A stretch of 64,000 nt of DNA, from the NCBI RefSeq assembly GCF_001618385.1, contig NZ_BDCR01000004.1, positions 558,001-622,000 of the forward strand. Reading direction: 5' to 3'. The notes under the pieces were generated by a model. The model did not search any database. It saw only the letters and a program-made list of their open reading frames with translations, and had not been told where the DNA came from. Below, piece by piece: positions 43,685 through 52,543 of the stretch. Position 1 is the first letter of the stretch. Each line of letters starts with the position of its first letter. A program made the position numbers and the translations under genes. Source of the stretch: Paludibacter jiangxiensis (GTDB taxonomy: Bacteria > Bacteroidota > Bacteroidia > Bacteroidales > Paludibacteraceae).

Positions 43685-44485
43685 TCAATGAGTTACTTTC
43701 ACTTCGCCAAGCATCGCTCTGTTGTGACCCGACAGAGTTACTGTTTTGGACAACGTGACATATCCGCTGTCAACCGGCATAAATTTAACCGTATATGAAC
43801 CGGGGACAAATCCGCTTAACTTGAAATAATTCATCCGGAGGGTATCCGAAAGAGTGGAAACCGTATCCGTTCCGTTAACCACAAACACCTTGGTGAGCAA
43901 TTTACGCGGTAAAATAAAACCTTCGATACTTTGCGTACATTCCATAATAAAGCCTCTCATTTTAGGAATCAGAATGTAATTTCCGCTTCTGTCTCTGATG
44001 ATGGAACGTGCAATATCGAAGTCGAGCATAATACTGTAACTGCCTGTAGGAGCTACTTCTCTTGCTTTCACCACAATAGAACTGTCGCTTTTAGAAGGAA
44101 TGATTAACTGTTTGGTGGTGCCATCCGACAGAACAACCGAATTACTCTTACCCAGAACAAAACGAATATGGCGTACAATTTCGCCACTTGGAATGTTGAT
44201 TTTTGAAAGCAGCGCACTGTCGCCATTCGCCAACATTTTGATGTTATAGACAGCTTCGGTAAAAGTCGCATCTTTCCAGATAGAATCCTTGCCGATATAC
44301 TGAATCGCTTTGACGTCAAGATTTACTGACTTATAGCGGAGCCAGGGCATATCCGGACGATGAAACATAGGATCGTCGGTCAGGTAAACTGACACAATTC
44401 TTGAGCCAGGCTCATTTATCGTATTGGTACACGATGTTACGAGCAAAGTGGCCGCAACGGCCATAAAAAATAACAATTTTTTCAT
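43685..44485 (-). CDS. DUF4382 lipoprotein
   Basis: A 266-residue lipoprotein (lipobox LLVTSCTN, Cys19). The DUF4382 domain covers about residues 28-175: IVSVYLTDDPMFH, KSVNLDVKAIQYI, LSKINIPSGEIVRHIRFVLG, SYSIMLDFDIARSI. A C-terminal beta domain (YFKLSGFVPGSYTVKFMP) looks like a carboxypeptidase regulatory fold. Proteins of this kind occur at the outer membrane; function unknown. Confidence 0.85.
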   Translation of the reverse strand: MKKLLFFMAVAATLLVTSCTNTINEPGSRIVSVYLTDDPMFHRPDMPWLRYKSVNLDVKAIQYIGKDSIWKDATFTEAVYNIKMLANGDSALLSKINIPSGEIVRHIRFVLGKSNSVVLSDGTTKQLIIPSKSDSSIVVKAREVAPTGSYSIMLDFDIARSIIRDRSGNYILIPKMRGFIMECTQSIEGFILPRKLLTKVFVVNGTDTVSTLSDTLRMNYFKLSGFVPGSYTVKFMPVDSGYVTLSKTVTLSGHNRAMLGEVKVTH

Positions 44486-44757
44486 ACATGCTACTTTTAG
44501 ATGTGTTTCACTGAAATTAAAAAACGTATCACCGGTAATAGTTTCTTAAATAACGCAGCAAATTGCGCGTGTATTGTCCCGTTTTATTCCTTCCCCATCC
44601 TATTTTTATACTATTTCAGAACATTTAGTAACTACGCTATCACTCTACCAATAAACACTTTGCATAAACACCCGGAAATCTCATAAACGAAATAAATGTG
44701 ACTTTAAAAATTACCGGCAAAATCAGCTATTTTTGTCCTTCTTAAAGTCATCGCCCA

Positions 44758-45594
44758 ATGCATAAAGTAATCCTTTCAGTTATAATAATCCTGTCCGCAG
44801 GATGTCCTTTTATCTCCTGCAATCGCAGTGCCGGTAGTAATGCACCTTCCGCTCCCCTGTCGCAGCAAAGTCAGCCGTCTCAAGACAAGACTATCAATAG
44901 TGCTTCCGAAATACTTGCAAAACAGGAAGTCCCAGTTCTTTGCTACCACCGCATTGAAGACGGGCGCAAAGATGATTACACGGTTAGTCCGGCTCAATTC
45001 GAAGCCCAGATCAGCGCGCTGGCTGACAGCGGTTACCATGCCATTTTGCCCGATCAGCTGTATGAATACCTTGCTCACAACGAAAAATTGCCCTCAAAAC
45101 CGGTGATGATTACCTTTGACGATTCGCGCGTTGAACATGCCCTAATTGCGGCTCCCGTACTCGAAAAACATGGTTTCCGGGGTGTATTTTTCATCATGAC
45201 TATCACCTACAACAAGAAGAACTACATGAGTAAGGACCAGATCGCACAACTGGCCAAAGCTGGTCACACGGTAGGTTTGCACACCTGGGATCATACCATG
45301 GTGACAAAATACAAGGAAGAGGCTGATTGGAAGAAGGAAGTTGCCGATCCGAAAAAAGGACTGGAAGGAATTACAGGCAAGCCTGTAGAATATTTTGCTT
45401 ACCCGTATGGAATCTGGAACCATCAGGCTGCCGAAGAGTTGCATAAACAAATGAAGCTCTCGTTTACGCTGATTTCAAAACGTGATTCCGTTTATCCGCT
45501 GCAAACGGTCAGAAGAATGGTTGCTCCGGCATGGACGCCGCAGGGCTTGATAAAGGCTATGCATAAGACATTTGAGAAGAAAGAGAAAAAATAA
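44758..45594 (+). CDS. Polysaccharide deacetylase (NodB/CE4) lipoprotein
   Basis: A 278-residue exported lipoprotein (FISCNR, Cys21) with a NodB domain: VPVLCYHRIEDG, MITFDDSRVEH (Asp121, Asp122) and the metal-binding HTWDH (His175, His179), then FAYPYGIWN. CE4 enzymes remove acetyl groups from peptidoglycan or polysaccharides. Motif 1 reads TFDDS where most family members have TFDDG; the catalytic Asp and metal Asp are kept. A -7 box TATTTTTG is at 44728-44735. Confidence 0.88.
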   Translation: MHKVILSVIIILSAGCPFISCNRSAGSNAPSAPLSQQSQPSQDKTINSASEILAKQEVPVLCYHRIEDGRKDDYTVSPAQFEAQISALADSGYHAILPDQLYEYLAHNEKLPSKPVMITFDDSRVEHALIAAPVLEKHGFRGVFFIMTITYNKKNYMSKDQIAQLAKAGHTVGLHTWDHTMVTKYKEEADWKKEVADPKKGLEGITGKPVEYFAYPYGIWNHQAAEELHKQMKLSFTLISKRDSVYPLQTVRRMVAPAWTPQGLIKAMHKTFEKKEKK

Positions 45595-45638
45595 TGGCTT
45601 TTTTCTCTTTTGATATGCTGAAATTAAGTCATGCTTTG

Positions 45639-45715
45639 CCTGCGGCAGGCCTTCCTTTTTGGCGCAAAAAGAAAGCAAAAAACATTGACGAAAAGAACTC
45701 GTTCGCTCGGCCATG
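45639..45715 (-). repeat. Diverged partial copy of the dispersed structured repeat
   Basis: In minus orientation it shows the element's end: GAGCGAA, GTCAATG, TTTTTTGCTTTC and the hairpin CTTTCTTTTTG-CGC-CAAAAAGGAAG in split form. A second small palindrome, GCCTGCGGCAGGC, flanks it. Confidence 0.55.
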
Positions 45716-45875
45716 AAACATCTTCTCATCACCTAACCGTCAGTAACTCGCCTACTCTCTCTAACAGCTTTTCGTCAGTTTGGTATTCTTTTTTTATCCT
45801 TCGGATCTGGTTTTATCAGAAAATATAAAAAAATAATTCAGTTCGATTTCCATAAGTCTTTCTCATGCAGATTCG

Positions 45876-46079
45876 AACGGCCTTGTCCGGTGAGCCAACC
45901 AACGGTCAGCGTAAGCTAAAAAACAAGTGAAACGACGCAAAAATCGTCCTTGTTTGAAGTTTTCGACAAAAGGAGAAAACAAGTTTGGGCGATTTGCGTC
46001 GATGAACGCCAGTTTTTTGAGCGAAGCGGACTAAGCCTTGACTTTTTTGTTTACTTTTTGTGTCAAGACAAAAAGTAAA
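45876..46079 (+). repeat. Dispersed structured repeat, copy 1
   Basis: About 204 bp. It begins AACGGCCTTGTCCGGTGAGC, contains a long internal inverted repeat (CGACGCAAAAATCGTCC pairing with GGGCGATTTGCGTCG), the conserved TTTTTTGAGCGAAGCGG, and ends in a 12-bp hairpin (46050-46061 with 46068-46079, loop GTCAAG). Copy 2 at 48160-48343 has the same layout in opposite orientation. Confidence 0.75.
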
Positions 46080-46103
46080 ATAAACACAGCGAACAGCAGG
46101 TTA

Positions 46104-46778
46104 TTATTGTTCATTTTTTATCTTTGCTATTTTTCGGGCTACTTCGTGGACAATGCGGGCGGTTATTCCCCAGATTACACCCTGATCGGTTTTGTAAACC
46201 AGCACTTTGTAGAGATAGTTTCCCCATGGATTTTTATAGACAGCCGGCAAGCCAAGTTCTTCCACTGGCAAGAGAACTATTTCTTTACCGCTTTTTTCAT
46301 CGACAGTGGTAGGATGAACCTCGATTTTTACATTATACCGATCCGGTTGATTGTCCAAGAAATAGGTAACGGGAAGAGTAATCACCCGTTCCACCTCGCT
46401 CACGTTTACCGCAAGCTCGCCTAAGCTGACATCCGCGATGCCCACAAAGGCATCTACCGTCACACCCATAGGAGCCACCAACGTATTGATCCGACCAATG
46501 ATTTCAATTTTATCTGCCGGAATCCCCATCTCTTCGTAGGTTTCGCGCAAGGCAACCTGCTCCAGCGAAGTATCGGTTTCGTCTATTTTGCCGCCCGGAA
46601 AACAAATTTCGCCGGCCTGACGAATATTGGCGGCACGCTTCTGAAAAACAAAATGATATTCACCGTTTACCGGCATGAGCAGCACCAGCACCACCGAATT
46701 GAAGTACTCTTCTTTCCCGTGAATACCTTCTTCGAAGCCCAACTGCTCTTTTATCCTGTTGAAATCTTCAATAACCAT
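46104..46778 (-). CDS. Nudix hydrolase, CoA pyrophosphatase-like (NudL/YeaB type)
   Basis: A 224-residue enzyme with the Nudix box GKIDETDTSLEQVALRETYE-EMG (residues about 75-97) preceded by the UPF0035 signature FVFQKRAANIRQAGEICFPG. The family cleaves CoA and related pyrophosphates. The C-terminal part (GVIWGITARIVHEVAR) matches the same subfamily. Confidence 0.9.
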   Translation of the reverse strand: MVIEDFNRIKEQLGFEEGIHGKEEYFNSVVLVLLMPVNGEYHFVFQKRAANIRQAGEICFPGGKIDETDTSLEQVALRETYEEMGIPADKIEIIGRINTLVAPMGVTVDAFVGIADVSLGELAVNVSEVERVITLPVTYFLDNQPDRYNVKIEVHPTTVDEKSGKEIVLLPVEELGLPAVYKNPWGNYLYKVLVYKTDQGVIWGITARIVHEVARKIAKIKNEQ

Positions 46779-46925
46779 ATCCGTATCATTATTCCGGTCT
46801 GGATAGTAGCTACACAGACCTATTCTTACGCTTCTCCAAATCTAGCTATTTTATGGAAGAATCGTTCCCGATTTCAGCAAAAAGAATGGTTGCCGGATGA
46901 TTTTTTGGTAATCTCAACCAGTGAA

Positions 46926-47948
46926 TTATTGATACTGAATATAAATCGGCTTGGGTTTCAGGTTGATCAGCTCCGGCGGTGTCAACATGTGATGCGGAGG
47001 ATTTTTGATGTCGTTTTTGTAGAACAGTTTGAATCCGGTAAACTGAACAGGTTCACGGAAGATATACTGACGATAAGTGTCGTATTTCAGGTAAGGCGCA
47101 CCCCACCCGTCCATGTTCACTACCATCTGGACTTCCTGATGGTGCTTGATTTGCTTGTAGTTGGTCACCATGCCCTGTGTAAAGCGATGCACAATCAGAA
47201 TTTTTGGCGGAAGGTTGTATTGTTTGACCAGATCGGCCAGATATTCCGAGCAGTAATTGACATCTTCAGCATCGAACGTGCCAATTTTTTTACCCGGCAG
47301 ACTACCATCTTTCATGGAAAATTCGGGATCGATAGCCAGATGCACGTGCGACATTTTGAGGTATTTTTCCAACAATGGCACTTCGTCTTTCAACTTACTA
47401 AGCGCCACCTGTATATCCAGAAAAACAATGGCGTTGCCCATTTTTGCGATGGTCAGCGCAGAATCAATTTGATGAGCAGGCATCCGCATACGGTATTTCC
47501 CATCTTTGCCGGGATTGCCCTGAGCCACTACCGCTATGTAGTGAATGGCCGGTATCACAGGAGTCGACGGATCGACAGCTTCCCAGGCTTTCATCTCTTT
47601 ACGCAGCATTTCCCACAACGTGTCAGGAGCATATTCGCCCAACACACCCATTCGCTTTGAATAGAGATTACCATAATAAGCAATAATACGTTTATACGGC
47701 AAAATAGCTCCTTTCATGGGATAGGCCAAATGTTTCACCGGCCATCTCCCGGTAGTATCGCCATTGGCCAGCACCGCCAGTTTCTTGTTGTAAGCTATGG
47801 AGTCAACCGGTTCCTGTTTTTTCGGTGCCGCTTCCGACAAGCTATTCTTATCGGTATGGTCTGCTGCAGGAGTAGATTTACCAGACTGTGTGCATCCGCC
47901 CACCACAATTGCCGATGCCATGATAATAGAGAGGAGGTAATTTCGCAT
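46926..47948 (-). CDS. Conserved lipoprotein of unknown function
   Basis: The start at 47948 (MRNYLLSIIMASAIVVGGC) gives 340 residues with a lipobox VVGGC; the longer reading to 48071 adds an unlikely Arg-rich leader. After a disordered linker the domain runs RWPVKHLAYPMKGAILPYKR, TPVIPAIHYIAVVAQGNPG, HVHLAIDPEFSMKDG, PKILIVHRFTQGMVTN. Alternating strands and helices with conserved Asp/Glu/His suggest a TIM-barrel, possibly glycoside-hydrolase-like. I do not recognise the family by name. Confidence 0.75.
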   Translation of the reverse strand: MRNYLLSIIMASAIVVGGCTQSGKSTPAADHTDKNSLSEAAPKKQEPVDSIAYNKKLAVLANGDTTGRWPVKHLAYPMKGAILPYKRIIAYYGNLYSKRMGVLGEYAPDTLWEMLRKEMKAWEAVDPSTPVIPAIHYIAVVAQGNPGKDGKYRMRMPAHQIDSALTIAKMGNAIVFLDIQVALSKLKDEVPLLEKYLKMSHVHLAIDPEFSMKDGSLPGKKIGTFDAEDVNYCSEYLADLVKQYNLPPKILIVHRFTQGMVTNYKQIKHHQEVQMVVNMDGWGAPYLKYDTYRQYIFREPVQFTGFKLFYKNDIKNPPHHMLTPPELINLKPKPIYIQYQ

Positions 47949-48071
47949 AAAAAGAGATATTCTGTTGATTAGAATGAGTGCCGGTAATATGTTCGCCAGA
48001 CACAACAATACCCGCCGTGTACGCTGAATGCGATTTGCAAGACGGGTATCACTTGTCAACAAAGATAACAA

Positions 48072-48419
48072 GAAGTTATTTTACCTCCAAACAGGCTACG
48101 AATGAAAGAGATTCCGCATTTTAGAATTAGATAAGGGGCTTCCGCCCCTGCAACCCCGACTTCCTTTTTACCTTGACGCAAAAAGGAAGCAAAAACGTCA
48201 AGGCTATGCCCGCTTCGCTCAAAAAACCGGCGCTCGTCAAGCTAAATTGTCCAAACTTGCCCCTTCCTTGCGTCAGGAGCTTCAAACAATGGACAATTTT
48301 ACGCTTGTCTCTCTTGTTTTTTGGCTCACCGGACAAGGCCGTTCCTAATCTGGCATAGCATCCTTTACAAATCCAGCATCTTTTCTTTGCCAAATCCTTA
48401 AATGCGGCACCCCCTTTAC
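48072..48419. other. Intergenic region with repeat copy 2
   Basis: Between two minus-strand genes lies the dispersed repeat (48160-48343) and a GGGGC-TTCC-GCCCC hairpin next to it (about 48135-48148). An 88-codon ORF across it (48127-48393, minus) is a translation of the repeat and not a likely gene. Confidence 0.65.
48160..48343 (-). repeat. Dispersed structured repeat, copy 2
   Basis: About 184 bp in minus orientation. It shares with copy 1 the AACGGCCTTGTCCGGTGAGC start, TTTTTTGAGCGAAGCGG and the GTCAAG-loop hairpin (48160-48171 with 48178-48189). Stem bases differ from copy 1 but remain paired. Confidence 0.75.
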
Positions 48420-49049
48420 CTACGAATGAACCATTATTACATAATTGAGGATTAGTTCCACTGCATTGTCCACTCCGGTCTTGCCTGTATCAATGCAAAG
48501 ATCGAACTGGCGTGCATCATGCCATTTACTACCGGTAAACGTTTCAATGTAATTCCCTCTCTCCTTATCATTTTTTTCAATCATTTCGAGAGCTTCTTTG
48601 TCGGTCATGCCGGTCTGACGGGCAATGCGATCCACACGGTAAGCTTTGTCGGCATGGAGATAAACCGTAATTACGTTGGGATGATCTTTCAGGATATAAT
48701 ACCCGCAACGCCCGATAATAACGGCCGCTTGTTCCCTGGCAATGTGTTGGATAATATCACTTTCTACCTTGAAGATTTCTCCCGTGGTTGTGATACGCAT
48801 ATCGGGAGGAAGAGGGGCATCGGATGCCAGAGCATTCAATTGAAAGAATGACTTCCAGAACGATTGAATTTTTTCATCCTTTTCGTCAATCTCTTTTTCC
48901 ACAACGGAGAGTCGTTGCGCCGCCCGGCTGATAATCTCGCGATCGACATAGCGGATATTCAGCTTTTCGGCCACCTGCTGACCAATGGCTGCACCTCCGC
49001 AGCCCAACTGACGGCTAATGGTAATGATTAATGGTGTAGACGCTTTCAT
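48420..49049 (-). CDS. Cytidylate kinase-like family protein
   Basis: A 209-residue P-loop kinase of the cytidylate kinase-like group (PF13189): IITISRQLGCGGAAIGQQVA (P-loop variant), YVDREIISRAA, AVIIGRCGYYIL, VYLHADKAYRVDRIA and a lid-like NDKERGNYIETFTG. It differs from Cmk, and its substrate is not known. Single gene. Confidence 0.88.
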   Translation of the reverse strand: MKASTPLIITISRQLGCGGAAIGQQVAEKLNIRYVDREIISRAAQRLSVVEKEIDEKDEKIQSFWKSFFQLNALASDAPLPPDMRITTTGEIFKVESDIIQHIAREQAAVIIGRCGYYILKDHPNVITVYLHADKAYRVDRIARQTGMTDKEALEMIEKNDKERGNYIETFTGSKWHDARQFDLCIDTGKTGVDNAVELILNYVIMVHS

Positions 49050-49303
49050 GGTGTGTTGCCTCCTTTCGGTTTTGTTGTCAATTTACGGTGAAAATATACA
49101 ACAAAAAGAGGCAAATTATCATTGCAAACCAAATAATTATAAACGATCACGTCAATTGTCAGCATCAGAATTTACAGAACGATTGAATTAACTCAATTCG
49201 TGCATTAGCGGAGATGTTCTCCCTACTGGCGAGTTGGCTTGTTACAACTGTTAGGCTAGCAAAAGAACTCGAGGAAGGACACAGGGCTATCAGATTCCAA
49301 AAC
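49050..49303. other. Intergenic region between kinase and AIPR genes
   Basis: No gene seen. Bases 49180-49300 are open on the minus strand over about 40 codons without a start codon, and are less AT-rich than the AIPR gene next to them; this may be a remnant of older sequence at the island edge. Confidence 0.35.
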
Positions 49304-51046
49304 TTAATTATTAGAAGTAGATTTCTTATCATCCAAACTATCAAACAAAGAAGTTTGGATGACTGATTCGGTTCCTCTTATTTCTAATATTGTCTCTTTA
49401 ATTTCTCTACAAAGATTAAAATTTTTAAAAGAAGACAAGGGGATTCTATTCACTGAGAACCGTGTATTGTAAACTATAACAAGTTTTTGACATACTTCTT
49501 TTATATCATTAGCCAACGTATTATTTATGAATTCGGCAATATTCACATTGGGGTTTAATAATAAATTTCGATGTTTGGCATATATTATATTTGAAATCAA
49601 ATACATACCATTAAAACAAATATTTCTTGAATTATCATCAATTGTTTTTATATACTTCTCTATTTCGCGAAATACTTTAATTATATTAACTAGAAAAATC
49701 ACATTTATATCCTTATTAAACAGAGTTTTGTAAAAGTCATCTTCCCATAATTTACCAATCTCTCGTTTTGCATAAGTTGAATAATCAACATTCTCTTGAA
49801 AACCCGCTAATGAAACAGTAGCTTCTTCAAAATAATAATTTGTTTCATTCTTTTTTTCAATCAATTCATCTCGCTTAACATGATATACCAAATTATTGAG
49901 GAAAAATTCATTTATTAATCTACTTTGTTGTTCATCTAAACTTATAAAATCTCTTTTTTCTATTCTATTCTGAGTATTACTTGCAATTGTTATATGCTTG
50001 TCAAAATCTTTCGGAGTATTCTCCAATGAAATTATCTTTACGAACACGCTCGCATTAGTTACTCTCTCCGGTTGTTTGTCAAAAGCATGTTTAATCGAAC
50101 CAACAGTTTGAGCTCCATTTATAACTGATACGTCAAGAAGTTTGAACTTACCAATATCTCTTTTACCACTATTAAATGGAGACTTATTGATATGCTTACA
50201 TAAGAGGACAATCCCATTATTCAAATAAAAGAAGTGTTCAGGTGTTTTAATTATTGATTTAACTATATCATAATTTACCGAATTTAACCCAATAAAACTT
50301 CTAAGGTTTTTAGAAAAAAGTCTTTTGGGATTATTTTGAGCTAATTCTGCTATACTTCCACAATTAACAGTTCCATAGTATGATTTATAGGGTTCTTCGT
50401 TTATTCCCCAATTTGACAAATCCAATTCAATATTGATTGGCTCTCCTGAAACAGAATCCTTTAGAAAATTATAAGCTTCTACAAGGCTAAATTCTTTAAA
50501 AAAAATCACTTCATCAGTATCATTTAATAACTCGATCTTATTCAATATTAAGTCTTTTATTTCACAAGCCAACATATTTCCTGAATGTATTAAAACAATC
50601 TGAATTCTAATGTTTGCAGAATAAATAGCCAATTCAATATTCTCCTTTAAACTATTCACTTTTGAATTAAACTTTGAGAAATCAAGAGCTAACAAATCAT
50701 TAATACCCTCGAGAAATTTTAGTATTTCACCTTTATCTACACTGCATGTTCCTCTCTTATTAAATTTTGACTGACATATATATAATGTATTATTTTTCTT
50801 TGAATACAAAATAGCATCAATACCATTATCTTTGAAATTGTCAACTATACAATCAGATAATTCTGAATAATCTAAACCTGTTATGCTTTTCAATGCATAT
50901 AAAAGATATGATTGAGTCAAACAAATATTTTCTAATTCATCTGCTGATATTTTAGGTTTTTCAATTTTAATTTGATCAAGGTTAACATGTTGAAAAACTT
51001 GATTTTCCAAAAGCGTTTTTATTCGAGAAATATGTAAAATACTCAT
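49304..51046 (-). CDS. AIPR family anti-phage (abortive infection) protein
   Basis: A 580-residue protein. The N-terminal domain (about 1-200) resembles a PD-(D/E)XK nuclease: DNGIDAILYSKKNNTLYICQ followed by SKF, the D...Q-x-K layout. The AIPR domain (PF10592) follows: LRSFIGLNSVNYDIVKSI, HFFYLNNGIVLLCK, VINGAQTVGSI and TIASNTQNRIEKRDFISLDE. AIPR proteins occur in phage-defence islands and restriction-like systems. It is markedly more AT-rich than its neighbours and stands alone between 254-bp and 525-bp gaps, so it was likely acquired. Confidence 0.88.
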   Translation of the reverse strand: MSILHISRIKTLLENQVFQHVNLDQIKIEKPKISADELENICLTQSYLLYALKSITGLDYSELSDCIVDNFKDNGIDAILYSKKNNTLYICQSKFNKRGTCSVDKGEILKFLEGINDLLALDFSKFNSKVNSLKENIELAIYSANIRIQIVLIHSGNMLACEIKDLILNKIELLNDTDEVIFFKEFSLVEAYNFLKDSVSGEPINIELDLSNWGINEEPYKSYYGTVNCGSIAELAQNNPKRLFSKNLRSFIGLNSVNYDIVKSIIKTPEHFFYLNNGIVLLCKHINKSPFNSGKRDIGKFKLLDVSVINGAQTVGSIKHAFDKQPERVTNASVFVKIISLENTPKDFDKHITIASNTQNRIEKRDFISLDEQQSRLINEFFLNNLVYHVKRDELIEKKNETNYYFEEATVSLAGFQENVDYSTYAKREIGKLWEDDFYKTLFNKDINVIFLVNIIKVFREIEKYIKTIDDNSRNICFNGMYLISNIIYAKHRNLLLNPNVNIAEFINNTLANDIKEVCQKLVIVYNTRFSVNRIPLSSFKNFNLCREIKETILEIRGTESVIQTSLFDSLDDKKSTSNN

Positions 51047-51571
51047 TTTATGTTTTTTTAATATTCTATTTTAAATACATTACTTCCGAGTTGAGATTAT
51101 AAATCTTATGCTACAAACTATATTACTCTCATATAACCATACTCTACCCATCCTATCGCTTAAAACAGCACTATCTATCAATTTACTCCTACTTGACATA
51201 AGATTTTAGTTATCTCTTTATCACGATTCAGCTTGTCCATACGCTAAAATTGCACAGGAGCCGAAGTAGATTAATTCAGACATCCTGCTTCTGACATTTG
51301 CTAACTACGAACAATCACCAAGCCTGTTCCATTTTCGCTTCAAATCTACAAATTTCCTTTTACAAATATCTATTTTTAGTTAATAATCTTTTCAATAACA
51401 ATAAGAAACACCGTTTTCCAATCTTATTTCGGATATGCCGGAAATTTGACTTCTGTTCCTGTTAATTTCCGGTTTGCGATTACAAATTGCGCCTGCATCT
51501 TTAGAAAATAAAGCGTAAATTTGCACTCTACTCCGGGGCAATTCGTAGCCCCTGCAAATTCTATTATCAGC
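51047..51571. other. AT-rich intergenic region upstream of AIPR and nudC genes
   Basis: A 525-bp stretch without a supported gene; an ORF of 87 codons on the minus strand (51392-51655) overlaps nudC and is rejected. A -7 box for nudC (TAAATTTG, 51516-51523) is the only signal seen. The divergent layout means AIPR and nudC promoters share this stretch. Confidence 0.45.
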
Positions 51572-52405
51572 ATGATTCAGGACATATTTCCGCACCGCTT
51601 CGATAACCATTTTGTAGCCGGCAAATCGATAGAAGACAAAGACTTCGTTCTTCATTACAAAGACAATACACTGTTACTAAAAAACGACAAAACCGGGCTT
51701 GAACTTCCGCAGAAAAAAGATTTCACCAACATCACCGACCAAACGGAAGCTACTTTTTTATTTACGCTTAACGAGGTGTCGTGTTTCCTTGTGTGGGACG
51801 CTCCTCTGGCGAAAGAATCGGACATCACCTATCAGGAGATCAATTTCTTCCGTACCGCCAGCCGGAAAGAGGTGGCCTGGGTCGGCGTGGTAGGCTATCA
51901 CCTGCGCAACTGGTACGCCGAACATCGTTTTTGCGGCAAATGCGGGACAAAAACCATACACAAACCCGACGAACGGGCGATGATGTGCCCCAACTGTCAC
52001 ACGCTCTTCTTCCCGAAGATTTCGCCTGCCATTATCGTTGCTATAACATCCGGTGATAAAATTCTTTTGGCACATAACGCCCATTTCAAGCCCGGATGGT
52101 TCTCGCTGATTGCCGGATATGCCGATGTGGGGGAAACGCTGGAAGAGACCGTGCGCCGCGAAGTAAAAGAAGAAGTAGGACTCGATGTGAAGAACATTCG
52201 TTATTACACCAGTCAGCCTTGGCCTTTGTCGGGATCGGTAATGGTAGGTTTCACGGCCGAAGCCGACGAAAACCAGCCGATAGTGATCGATCAGAACGAA
52301 ATTGCCGAAGCTGCCTGGTACACCCGCGGCAACCTGCCCGACCATCCCACCAATGTGAGCGTGGGCGGCGAGTTGATAGAGAAGTTTGAAAAGGGAGAAT
52401 TGTAA
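51572..52405 (+). CDS. nudC: NAD(+)/NADH diphosphatase NudC
   Basis: The start at 51572 (MIQDIFPHRFDNHFVAG) gives 277 residues; an earlier ATG at 51521 overlaps the -7 box. It has the four-Cys zinc ribbon (CGKCGTKT, CPNCHTLF, about 128-152), the Nudix box GYADVGETLEETVRREVKEE-VG and the NudC signature SQPWP. NudC hydrolyses NADH and removes NAD caps from RNA. The signature SQPWPLSGSVM differs from the usual SQPWPFPxSLM by Leu-Ser. Confidence 0.93.
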   Translation: MIQDIFPHRFDNHFVAGKSIEDKDFVLHYKDNTLLLKNDKTGLELPQKKDFTNITDQTEATFLFTLNEVSCFLVWDAPLAKESDITYQEINFFRTASRKEVAWVGVVGYHLRNWYAEHRFCGKCGTKTIHKPDERAMMCPNCHTLFFPKISPAIIVAITSGDKILLAHNAHFKPGWFSLIAGYADVGETLEETVRREVKEEVGLDVKNIRYYTSQPWPLSGSVMVGFTAEADENQPIVIDQNEIAEAAWYTRGNLPDHPTNVSVGGELIEKFEKGEL

Positions 52406-52543
52406 AACTAAGCGGCCATTCTTCTCCGTATTTTCAGAATAATCAGTAAATTTGCCAAAGCATTCGGCAGCGTGCAGAAGCAGCCGGAATAAGACGGAAT
52501 AAAAATTATAACTTCCTAAAATACAAAGAAAAACAACATCAAT

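Larger units (their letters stand above)
45595..46103. other. Repeat-rich intergenic region
   Basis: This 509-bp stretch between two convergent genes has no credible gene. It holds a diverged copy (45639-45715, minus orientation) and a full copy (45876-46079, plus orientation) of a dispersed structured repeat. The short ORF at 45631-45828 falls on these repeats and is considered spurious. Confidence 0.7.

Noticed and set aside
45631-45828. 65-codon plus-strand ORF
   Set aside because: Covers the diverged repeat copy and shows no protein-like pattern.
45869-45880. GATTCGAAC, like a tRNA T-loop read in reverse
   Set aside because: No acceptor, D or anticodon arm can be built; it is at the edge of the dispersed repeat, and the other copy lacks it.
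46653-47660. 335-codon plus-strand ORF, His/Phe/Arg-rich
   Set aside because: Antisense to the Nudix gene start and to most of the lipoprotein gene, both of which have clear domains and signals.
48127-48393. 88-codon minus-strand ORF
   Set aside because: It lies almost wholly on the dispersed structured repeat; its apparent protein is a translation of the hairpins.
49180-49300. Open minus-strand frame next to the AIPR gene
   Set aside because: No start codon and no recognised domain; reported only as a possible remnant in the intergenic entry.
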